A stretch of 20,469 bases of DNA from a virus. The notes beneath the pieces are model-generated. The model was not told the DNA's origin. It saw only the letters and a program-made list of their open reading frames with translations, and made no database searches. The stretch is from the IMG/VR virus record IMGVR_UViG_3300045115_000017, positions 1-20,469 of that record. One strand, 5' to 3'. Every line of letters starts with the position of its first letter. Positions within the stretch are counted from its first letter, which is position 1. Positions 14,489 to 20,469 of this stretch are shown here, piece by piece. Both the position numbers and the translations under genes were made by a program.

Positions 14489-16447
14489 TTAACTGAACTT
14501 CACAGGTTTATCACTTATAAAAAAATTTTCAATTTGGGCAATCCACCCTGGTCTTTTTCGAACATTACCCTTACAAATAGAAACATATTCCTTCGAGAAT
14601 TCAAACTTAATCCCTTCTTTATCAAAAAAAGCATCTAGCGTTTTTTTATTTCTAGGTGACAAATCCATAGCAGCAAAAGATGAGTGATTTTCATCAATTT
14701 GAACACTACTACCAGGAATCAATGCCTGAAGCTCAGGAAAACGCGAAGAAAATTTTGTTATAGTTTCTATAAATGTCAGAGGATTAAGACAATCTTCTAT
14801 TTCGGTTGCTGGGGATACGGGATTGGAAGATATATCAACTAATTTTACCAAATCGTTTACACTAACAATTCTTTTACAAACAACATGCTGCATAGTTGGG
14901 GTATCATATGACACCAACTCAGAATCTGTATCAGTTAACAAAAACACTTTGCCTTTGAGATCTTTTTTGAACTCCTCATAGGAGGCCTCTAAATGCTTAA
15001 ATATTTTTTTAACTTCACTTGCCCCGCCTACCGGAACAATCCGCAGCCTTTTATTTTCTACTAACTCATGGAGATAATGCGAGAGATATATTTTCTCGGT
15101 AGTCCCCTCACATATCAACCAATTATAAGGTTTTTCAGCAAGACAGCTAGATATTATAGACTGAATAAGATCATTGACGCTTTTTATTTTTATATCAAAT
15201 GGCATACCCGGAGATGAAGTTTTCGCTTTCCTCCTAACCTCTTCTCTATAACTAGCAAGATCATACAATTCAAAATGATGCGTTGCATCTGTTTTTAGGA
15301 TAGCTGTAGTGCATCCATTTTCGACAGTTGGAAGATAACCATACCAATGTGAAGTAAAGATTAATTGTTCACATATACCACTTATTGAATATAGTTTTTC
15401 AAACTGCTCAAAGCATGCAGACATATGAAGAGAACATTCTGGCTCATCGATTCCAATAATTAAATTATCGCCATTTTCTCGATGATTGGTGAGAAAACCA
15501 TACGCAATATCCATAATTGCACGCTGCTTTTCACCTGAACTTAGAGAACTAATTTCAATCCAGTCCGATCCTTGCTTTTTATTTAATTTCCTGACTCTAA
15601 AGAATGCTTCAATTATCAAATTGTAAACATCTTTCTTTTTTAATCGAGACTGTCTCTCGCCAGATGTTCTATAACCATACTCCTCAAGTTCCACCTCAAC
15701 ACCGTCGAGAAACTTGGTGAGACCTGTATTAATTTGACTAATAGTTCTATCAGAAATTCGTTCCTTTATTATCGTTTCTAAAGATTCCCCCATTAGTTTC
15801 TGCACTTCACTGGTTTCTAGCTTCGTAAAGGATTCTGAGTCTATATCCTTAGGGATATATATATATTCATACTTATGTCGAACATGATGCAACAAATACC
15901 CGAAGTGCTCTGATAGCGATTCACCAGAAACTTTATTATCAGTATTTTCAATTTCCAAAAGTCGACAAAGCACTTTACCATTTAGAATCGAAACACTTAC
16001 ATCACCATCTTTTTCAATACCTAAGGGAATTAAAAAATAATCATCTACATTTAGATTTCTTTTTAATTTAGCAATATGATCGGAGAATGTATTAAATATT
16101 ATGCGTGTGGTAGGCGTTAGTGTTACATCAGCATTGCTATTACTGTATTCTAAAACTAATTGTGTCAGAAGCCCAGCCTTAGCATGATGATCTTCATGCA
16201 ACTTATCTCGCCTTATAAGATATAAAGGAACAATATGCGGAGATGGCCTATCACTAGAAGTTCTTTTAAATGAAGAGTTAATATTCCATGGTTTGCTATT
16301 AATAAACGAATCTAAAGCTTCGAGAACGGAACTTTTGCCAATTCCATTATTACCAACAATCCCACAAAACTGGCTTCCAGAAGATAATGGTATGTAATGA
16401 TTTCCACTATATGTTTTAAAATATCTTAAAAAAATCCCTACTATCAT
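14489..16447 (-). CDS. ABC-type ATPase with C-terminal TOPRIM domain, OLD/PARIS-like candidate defence protein
   Basis: A 652-residue cargo protein. ATG 16447 is used because GGAG lies eight bases before it; a GTG at 16474 would add nine residues. The ATPase half has Walker A GNNGIGKS (32-39), the ABC signature LSSGEKQR (about 302-309), Walker B LIIGIDEPECSLH (catalytic E335) and a TSHW switch histidine (H367). The C-terminal half has the TOPRIM acid E447 in LICEGTTEK, GG in VPVGGASEV, and DxD (506/508) in LLTDTDSE. ATPase plus TOPRIM in one chain is the layout of class 1 OLD nucleases (P2 Old) and of fused AriA-AriB (PARIS). All key residues look intact. The gene is much richer in A+T than its neighbours and sits between S and V, so it was probably acquired. 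A role in excluding other phages is inferred. Confidence 0.85.
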   Translation of the reverse strand: MIVGIFLRYFKTYSGNHYIPLSSGSQFCGIVGNNGIGKSSVLEALDSFINSKPWNINSSFKRTSSDRPSPHIVPLYLIRRDKLHEDHHAKAGLLTQLVLEYSNSNADVTLTPTTRIIFNTFSDHIAKLKRNLNVDDYFLIPLGIEKDGDVSVSILNGKVLCRLLEIENTDNKVSGESLSEHFGYLLHHVRHKYEYIYIPKDIDSESFTKLETSEVQKLMGESLETIIKERISDRTISQINTGLTKFLDGVEVELEEYGYRTSGERQSRLKKKDVYNLIIEAFFRVRKLNKKQGSDWIEISSLSSGEKQRAIMDIAYGFLTNHRENGDNLIIGIDEPECSLHMSACFEQFEKLYSISGICEQLIFTSHWYGYLPTVENGCTTAILKTDATHHFELYDLASYREEVRRKAKTSSPGMPFDIKIKSVNDLIQSIISSCLAEKPYNWLICEGTTEKIYLSHYLHELVENKRLRIVPVGGASEVKKIFKHLEASYEEFKKDLKGKVFLLTDTDSELVSYDTPTMQHVVCKRIVSVNDLVKLVDISSNPVSPATEIEDCLNPLTFIETITKFSSRFPELQALIPGSSVQIDENHSSFAAMDLSPRNKKTLDAFFDKEGIKFEFSKEYVSICKGNVRKRPGWIAQIENFFISDKPVKFS

Positions 16448-16581
16448 GAGATTAGCTCCATTGATGAGATGCACAATTAAAGTACAACAAGATTAATCTT
16501 AAAAAAAGGGACTTGTAGTAAATTCAAGCTATGATTTGGAATTTCGCACGATTTAGAACACTTATCGCCATCACTAACCAT
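16448..16581 (-). promoter_or_regulatory. AT-rich upstream region of the ATPase/TOPRIM gene, with a short palindrome
   Basis: This 134-base AT-rich stretch lies between the gpS stop and the cargo ATG and should hold the cargo gene's promoter. It contains the perfect 12-bp palindrome AAGATTAATCTT at 16489-16500, a possible operator. TTGAAT at about 16538-16533 could be a -35 with an AT-rich -10 overlapping the palindrome, but no hexamer pair is convincing. I see no other gene in it. Confidence 0.4.
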
Positions 16582-17028
16582 CTATTTATCAAGGGATTTA
16601 AGTAAAATTTCCAAAATTAAGTACCTAGTATTGTCCGTAAATCCTAAAAGCTTTCTCGCAGGATACAGGGCTGTTTTGCCTCTTCGGCTCACACGATCAC
16701 GTAGGCCATAATGGTGAACACGGGCGATGCGCTGGACGTTCCTATCAAACTGCACACTTGCAGAGTCCGCAGTGGCTGCGGTTTTCAGGTATTTAGTGGT
16801 GCGCAATTTTGCGAACATCTGGCGCTTGATGCGCCCCTTTTTACTTCTGGCCGTCACTCGGCGCGGCTCAAAGGCAGTGCCGTCTGGATTGCGTTGCAGC
16901 CTGATGTTTTGCTGTTGCGACCGGCGCAACTCCTGCGCCAGTTGTCGCATCATACGGTTGCGGGCTGCCGGTTCCAGATTCGCCAGCAGAGCCGCCAGCC
17001 AGTCATCCACCCTCTGCAGGTCATCCAC
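16582..17028 (-). CDS. S: Tail completion protein gpS
   Basis: A 148-residue product (150 in P2) of the P2 gpS tail completion family (also Mu gpG-like). It carries DDWLAALLANLEPAARNRMM, RRSQQQNIRLQRNPDGTAFEPR and FDRNVQRIARVHHYGLRDRV, which are diagnostic. The basic central region is typical. The start is GTG at 17028, overlapping the R stop by eight bases. It is the last gene before the cargo insertion and ends the long late operon from the head genes. Confidence 0.94.
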   Translation of the reverse strand: MDDLQRVDDWLAALLANLEPAARNRMMRQLAQELRRSQQQNIRLQRNPDGTAFEPRRVTARSKKGRIKRQMFAKLRTTKYLKTAATADSASVQFDRNVQRIARVHHYGLRDRVSRRGKTALYPARKLLGFTDNTRYLILEILLKSLDK

Positions 17029-17452
17029 GTTTCACCGTCCACATTTCTTCGGGCACGTCGGGTTCCGGCACCGCTTCAACGCTCGATACGGTGCCATCTG
17101 TGCTGACAATCACACGCTCCGTGAGCTGCAGATTGAGGCTGAGATCACACAGATCGTTGCTCAGGATATCGACGTCAAAGGTAAAAAGTTTTTCGCGCAG
17201 CTCCGGGTTGTAGATGGCGTCCGGTTGATTGGTCATTAACCAGAGCAGCACGGGCGCCATCACTAAATTCTGGTTGCCGCTAAAATCTTCAATCACCACG
17301 TTCAGGGTGTAGCGATATTCCCATGACATTGAACGGGCGCCGGTTGCAACCAGCGAACCGTTATCAACAAAAAGGTGCAGTTTGTCCGGGTTGTCACGGA
17401 CATACGCCACCGATTTATTCAGTGCGTTGCGTAAGGACTGCGGCTTGTTCAC
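17021..17452 (-). CDS. R: Tail completion protein gpR
   Basis: Tail completion protein of the P2 gpR family, needed with S for stable tails. GTG 17452 is preferred because AGGAG lies seven bases upstream and the product then begins NKPQSLRNALNKSV, like P2 R (KKPESLRAAL); it has 143 residues. Conserved features are NPDKLHLFVDNGSLVATG, LNVVIEDFSGNQNLVMAPVL and FDVDILSNDLCDLSLNLQLTE. The C-terminus ends in a Pro-rich PEPDVPEEMW. The start lies inside the 3' end of lysC. Confidence 0.92.
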   Translation of the reverse strand: MNKPQSLRNALNKSVAYVRDNPDKLHLFVDNGSLVATGARSMSWEYRYTLNVVIEDFSGNQNLVMAPVLLWLMTNQPDAIYNPELREKLFTFDVDILSNDLCDLSLNLQLTERVIVSTDGTVSSVEAVPEPDVPEEMWTVKRG

Positions 17453-17705
17453 TGTCTCGCTCCTGACACGCAATGATCGTGTCTACTTTGTCGGCACATG
17501 CCGCCCAGGCGGCCTCAGTCTCATCCAGCACCTGATTCAGATCCCCATTACTGCGCGGCGCTGACCTGTCCAGGCGGCACTGCGTCACTTTTGGACAACC
17601 ACTCACGGTAAGCTGCACCTCCGGCGAGGGCCGGGCGGTCCCGCAGCCGGATAATGTCAGCAGGCAAAGGAGTGTCAGCCCAGCGGCGTAAATCCTCGTT
17701 TTCAC
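17415..17705 (-). CDS. lysC: Outer-membrane spanin lipoprotein LysC (Rz1-like)
   Basis: A 96-residue lipoprotein with a lipobox LSGC: the N-terminal signal RIYAAGLTLLCLLTLSGCG is cut before Cys21 and lipidated. It forms the outer-membrane half of the spanin that disrupts the outer membrane at lysis. The start is GTG 17705, with GAGGAG seven bases upstream. It is nested in the 3' half of lysB in another frame, as in P2 and lambda Rz/Rz1. The C-terminal part (SNGDLNQVLDETEAAWAACA, then CQERDSEQA) matches P2-like LysC. Confidence 0.9.
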   Translation of the reverse strand: MKTRIYAAGLTLLCLLTLSGCGTARPSPEVQLTVSGCPKVTQCRLDRSAPRSNGDLNQVLDETEAAWAACADKVDTIIACQERDSEQAAVLTQRTE

Positions 17706-17976
17706 GTTTTAGCTCCTCGATCCGGCGCTGGCGACTCCGCAACAGCGCGGAAGTATCCTCCGCTGCAGCATAAAGTTGCATCTGCGCCCGACTGTTGGTT
17801 TCGGTAAGAATGGACAGGCTCATGAGCTGGCTGTTTTTCTTTGCCAGCTCCTGCTTGTTCTTTTTAAGCGCCTCAGCCTGCGTCCCGATGGTGTGACCGG
17901 CATTATTAAGCCGCCATGACTGCCAGCCCAGCAGTGCCAGCACCAGAGCCAGAATCACCGCCAGCGCGCGCGTCAT
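17548..17976 (-). CDS. lysB: Inner-membrane spanin LysB (Rz-like)
   Basis: The inner-membrane half of the spanin, 142 residues (141 in P2). One N-terminal membrane segment (about residues 4-18, ALAVILALVLALLGW) is followed by a long periplasmic coiled coil rich in Lys, Glu and Arg (about 30-110, including RQRRIEELKRENEDLRRW). The C-terminus is Pro/Ala-rich. ATG 17976 overlaps the endolysin stop by four bases. LysC is embedded in its 3' end. Confidence 0.92.
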   Translation of the reverse strand: MTRALAVILALVLALLGWQSWRLNNAGHTIGTQAEALKKNKQELAKKNSQLMSLSILTETNSRAQMQLYAAAEDTSALLRSRQRRIEELKRENEDLRRWADTPLPADIIRLRDRPALAGGAAYREWLSKSDAVPPGQVSAAQ

Positions 17977-18488
17977 GCCCCTGCCCCTTTAAGACACCAG
18001 GCAAGCTCACGGGCGCGCCGGTTTTCCAGCCCTTTATTCCATTGACCATTTACATAAACCCAGCGGGGGAGCTGGTTGCACGCCTGCCACCATTGTTGGC
18101 GATTGATGTAAGAAACCATTGTTGACCGGCAGATTGCCCCCGTTCCGACATTAAAGCCGATACTGATCAAGGCATCGTAAACATGCTGAGGTGGCTTAAC
18201 CTGCAGGCAGGCTTCAATCCTTTTTTCCGTCAGCAACACGTTATTAATCAGCCCCTGCGCTGCCTGTCGCTCCGTTATGGTTTTGCCCGGCACTACCCCG
18301 GACGTATTGCCGATCCCGTCAGTCCAGACCCCGGCGCTGCACTGGTATGGCTGCAGGCGGCACCCTTCGAAATCAGCAATCAGTTTCAGCCCCTCAACTG
18401 AGGTACGAAGGGACTGAAAACCAGGCAGCGTGGCGGCAATCGCCAGCACCGCGCCGATCAGGCAACGCTTAACGATTGAAGGACTCAT
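17973..18488 (-). CDS. SAR endolysin, GH24 lysozyme of the P21 R type
   Basis: A 171-residue lysozyme that cuts peptidoglycan glycan chains. The catalytic triad is at Glu41 (DFEG), Cys50 in the Asp position (YQCSAG) and Thr56 (VWTDG), spaced 9 and 15 as in T4 lysozyme; the Cys form is known in R21-type enzymes. The weakly hydrophobic N-terminus (residues 9-27) is a signal-arrest-release domain that tethers the inactive enzyme to the membrane. The C-terminal half carries ALISIGFNVGTGAI and ENRRARELAWCL. P2 K belongs to a different family, so this lysis gene has been replaced. ATG 18488 has AAGGGGG upstream and overlaps the holin gene by 20 bases. Confidence 0.94.
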   Translation of the reverse strand: MSPSIVKRCLIGAVLAIAATLPGFQSLRTSVEGLKLIADFEGCRLQPYQCSAGVWTDGIGNTSGVVPGKTITERQAAQGLINNVLLTEKRIEACLQVKPPQHVYDALISIGFNVGTGAICRSTMVSYINRQQWWQACNQLPRWVYVNGQWNKGLENRRARELAWCLKGAGA

Positions 18489-18684
18489 ATTCCCCCTTGG
18501 ATATTCTGCCGTCCCGCAGCAGCTGGTAGGCTTTCCAGCGTAAATAACAGGTCACAGCTGCAGTAATAATCCCCAGCGCAAGACCGGTAATGGTCGATAC
18601 ATCTTTAAGAGACAAATCGCCGAGCCATGCCAGAAGCAGGGCAACGCAGTAAGTGATAAAGGCGCTGATTCGTTCAAGCGTCAT
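18469..18684 (-). CDS. Small holin (HP1-family, pinholin-like)
   Basis: A 71-residue membrane protein with two hydrophobic segments, about residues 7-21 (AFITYCVALLLAWLG) and 31-48 (ITGLALGIITAAVTCYLR), then a charged C-terminus RWKAYQLLRDGRISKGEYES. P2 gpY is larger (93 residues, three segments), so the family differs. Size and sequence resemble the short holins found with SAR endolysins. It sets lysis timing by depolarising the membrane so the SAR enzyme is released. It lies between X and the endolysin. Confidence 0.85.
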   Translation of the reverse strand: MTLERISAFITYCVALLLAWLGDLSLKDVSTITGLALGIITAAVTCYLRWKAYQLLRDGRISKGEYESFNR

Positions 18685-18687
18685 AGT

Positions 18688-18891
18688 TCAGTCCCATAAC
18701 TGGACAGTCTGCGCAGTGGTTGACGCCGTGATATCCGGCAGCTCCACCTGCAGCCCGTGCGGTAAAAAGGGGCCATATTCAGCCAGCCCCGGATTCGCCT
18801 GCAGCACCTGTTCAGTGACTCCCTGCGTACGCCCATAATGGCGCCAGCAGAGTGCGTCCACCGTGTCATACTGATGCGCACGCACTTTCAT
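18688..18891 (-). CDS. X: Tail protein gpX (LysM-like)
   Basis: A 67-residue product, the length of P2 gpX, an essential tail protein with a LysM-like fold. P2-like residues are visible: YDTVDALCWRHYGRTQGVTE, VLQANPGLAEYGPFLPHGLQ, VELPDI and a C-terminal VQLWD. ATG 18891 overlaps the L stop (TAATG), so the two are coupled. Confidence 0.94.
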   Translation of the reverse strand: MKVRAHQYDTVDALCWRHYGRTQGVTEQVLQANPGLAEYGPFLPHGLQVELPDITASTTAQTVQLWD

Positions 18892-19355
18892 CAGATAAGC
18901 TCCACCGTGCAGTGCGGTGCATCCTGCACCCGGCTGATAGCCCAGCGGGCATCACGCCACAGATCGCCGCTGACCTCCGCCAGTTCCTCCCCTCGCTTTA
19001 CCCCGGACGCCGTGGCGTCATAATCCTGGTAACGCTCATTGAGCACGGCGCGCGCCCAGCAATACACGGCGTTGAGGTAGTGCTGAATGCGCTCGCTTTT
19101 GCCGTCCAGCATTTCCGCCGGCACGTCAGCCAGATCCCGGTAGCCCAGCATCTGCTGGCGGTTGCGGAAGTCGTACAGCTCAGCGTTAACTTCGGAAATG
19201 GCTGTCAGCGCAACCTGCCTCAGACGGGGCTGCGTCACCGTGCCGTCGGTGCGCATCACACTGCGAAATTCCGACAGGTCCACATCAGGCCAGAACGGCG
19301 TATTTTTAATAACGTCCGCCTGTTCCGGTGCCTGTTCTGGCGCAACAAAATGCAT
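18891..19355 (-). CDS. L: Head completion protein gpL
   Basis: Head completion protein that joins the head connector. ATG 19355 is preferred because AGGAG lies eight bases before it, giving 154 residues. An upstream GTG at 19418 would add 21 residues (MAKGTATSKPRPPPTISGES) but has no clear ribosome site. Typical P2 L features are VIKNTPFWPDVDLSEFRSVM, ISEVNAELYDFRNRQQMLGY, AVLNERYQDYDATASGVKRG and LWRDARWAISRVQDAPHC. It lies between M and X as in P2. Confidence 0.9.
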   Translation of the reverse strand: MHFVAPEQAPEQADVIKNTPFWPDVDLSEFRSVMRTDGTVTQPRLRQVALTAISEVNAELYDFRNRQQMLGYRDLADVPAEMLDGKSERIQHYLNAVYCWARAVLNERYQDYDATASGVKRGEELAEVSGDLWRDARWAISRVQDAPHCTVELI

Positions 19356-19448
19356 GCGGCTTTCTCCTGAAATAGTGGGCGGTGGACGGGGTTTTGATGT
19401 GGCAGTGCCTTTCGCCACCCCGTGCCGCCCGTGCGCGGGGCACGTTCG

Positions 19449-20099
19449 TTAGCGGCTGTCACTGCGCAATCTGCGCTCCAACTGCTGCTTTTCTTTTTTC
19501 ACGCCGCAGCGGGGATCGAGCTGCAGCGCATGGGTAAGGTGATTAAGCGCAGAAGCCGGGTTGCTTTCGGTCAGTACCGCGCCGATGGCTTTGTGCAGGC
19601 GTGCCCGGGACTGGTCCGGCATATCCAGATCGGTAGTCAGTTCCAGCGTCTGCAGGAGCAGATCGACATCAAAACCGGCGGCGGCCAGCAGGGCGCTTTG
19701 TGCGGCGTCAGCCATTTCTTCCGCCAGAACGGTCTGCACGTTGCGGTTGCCCAGCGGCATCACCCAGCCATGGCGCAGCGCATGACGTCCGATTTCCAGC
19801 GCACCGGCATAATCACCGGCATCGATACGCCACAGCATCACGTACATCAGCACGTCATCCTGCTGCGCACCTCCGGCAGCCAGCACGCCCTCCGCCCAGG
19901 CGGCATACTTCGGCAGAAGCTCCACCTTGATTGCCGCCTTTTTCACGGTGGACTGGATACCCTTAAGGTGGCGGCGGTCTTCTGCCAGCTGCAGTAGCAT
20001 CAGATCATAGCCGGACGCATGGCGAACACTGCCGCCCTCCCGGGCGGCCTGTTCGGCCTGAATGCGCAGGCGGTGCTGCCGTGCGGGACTCAGGCTCAT
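19449..20099 (-). CDS. M: Terminase small subunit gpM
   Basis: A 216-residue terminase endonuclease subunit, against 247 in P2; the missing part is the basic C-terminal tail. P2-like features are SLSPARQHRLRIQAEQAARE, YDLMLLQLAEDRRHLKGIQS, ELLPKYAAWAEGVL, QQDDVLMYVMLWRIDAGDYA and LELTTDLDMPDQSRARLHKA. It starts at ATG 20099, three bases after the N stop. The large subunit P is beyond the right edge. Confidence 0.94.
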   Translation of the reverse strand: MSLSPARQHRLRIQAEQAAREGGSVRHASGYDLMLLQLAEDRRHLKGIQSTVKKAAIKVELLPKYAAWAEGVLAAGGAQQDDVLMYVMLWRIDAGDYAGALEIGRHALRHGWVMPLGNRNVQTVLAEEMADAAQSALLAAAGFDVDLLLQTLELTTDLDMPDQSRARLHKAIGAVLTESNPASALNHLTHALQLDPRCGVKKEKQQLERRLRSDSR

Positions 20100-20102
20100 G
20101 CG

Positions 20103-20469
20103 TTACTCCCCACCTTCCGGCGCAGCTGGCGCGGTGAAGTCACCGATAGTGATGTTTTCGACCAGGGCCGCGCAGCGGTAGTCTTCAATCACATACGCTT
20201 CGTTGACGGATTCGAAGTTCTCAATTCGGTCACGTTTTGGGTTGTCGATAACAGAACGGCGGCGGGTGTCCTCCTGCCAGTAAATGGACAGGTTATCCAG
20301 ACGGGTGATCAGCAGGGCATTCGCTGGGAAGAACGGCGCACGCACCGCCTGCAGCCCACCCATGCGTTTCTGGCTGATAATCAGATCGGCGGCGATTTTC
20401 TCGCTGTTTTCCTGCTCTTTGTTAACCAGTGGGAAATACTTGTCAGATAGCAGCTCGCGGCCGCAGATA
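20103..20469 (-). CDS. N: Major capsid protein gpN, C-terminal part, cut by the window edge
   Basis: The frame is open from the right edge, about 121 residues. It matches the end of P2 gpN: RELLSDKYFPLVNKEQENSE, then GGLQAVRAPFFPANALLITR, LSIYWQEDTRRRSVIDNPKR and DRIENFESVNEAYVIEDY. The N-terminus, including the scaffold-cleaved start, lies outside. An ATG at 20363 is internal and not the start. The gene comes first in the visible part of the long late operon N-M-L-X-lysis-R-S. Confidence 0.95.
   Translation of the reverse strand, partial: ICGRELLSDKYFPLVNKEQENSEKIAADLIISQKRMGGLQAVRAPFFPANALLITRLDNLSIYWQEDTRRRSVIDNPKRDRIENFESVNEAYVIEDYRCAALVENITIGDFTAPAAPEGGE

Noticed and set aside
18681-18881. 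Minus-strand frame of 66 codons overlapping X
   Set aside because: It is an out-of-frame shadow of the conserved X gene, with an Arg-rich product and no homology.

Overview
The window is about two thirds of a P2-type (Peduovirus-like) prophage in an enterobacterial chromosome, integrated at the 3' end of the tmRNA gene ssrA. The first 124 bases are the 3' part of ssrA, nearly identical to the E. coli gene, so the host belongs to Enterobacterales. I cannot fix the genus; the few tmRNA differences from E. coli suggest a relative such as Pantoea, Erwinia or Serratia. Every phage gene but one silent cassette is on the minus strand, so the phage late region reads from right to left, in P2 order.

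From the right edge leftwards: the C-terminus of the major capsid protein N (cut by the window edge), M (small terminase), L (head completion) and X (tail). Next is a lysis cassette: small holin, SAR-type GH24 endolysin, and LysB with overlapping LysC (spanin pair). Tail completion genes R and S follow. Between S and V sits an AT-rich cargo gene for a 652-residue ABC-ATPase/TOPRIM protein, like the OLD or fused-PARIS type of phage-defence nuclease. It has its own terminator and is followed by a striking 84-bp perfect (CAGAGG)14 array.

The baseplate/fibre operon V-W-J-I-H-G follows. The 3' half of fibre gene H and the assembly gene G lie inside a roughly 1.68-kb invertible segment. It is bounded by two inverted 26-bp Hin/Gin-type crossover sites. 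The segment carries a silent alternative fibre C-terminus and a small companion gene on the plus strand. A serine DNA invertase lies just outside. Next comes a DNA methyltransferase gene broken by one frameshift.

The FI-FII-E/E'-T-U-D operon (sheath, tube, tape-measure chaperones, tape measure, tail terminator, baseplate hub) and ogr (late activator) complete the late region. Ogr-type boxes (TGT-N12-ACA) lie before both V and FI. A strong ogr terminator and possible integrase arm sites separate ogr from ssrA. The integrase, repressor and replication genes, portal and large terminase must lie beyond the right edge.

The main points of interest are the ATPase/TOPRIM cargo gene in the S-V interval, the invertible fibre module whose reading frame is kept through the crossover, the hexanucleotide array beside the V late promoter, two repeat families in an enlarged tape measure, and the frameshifted methyltransferase.
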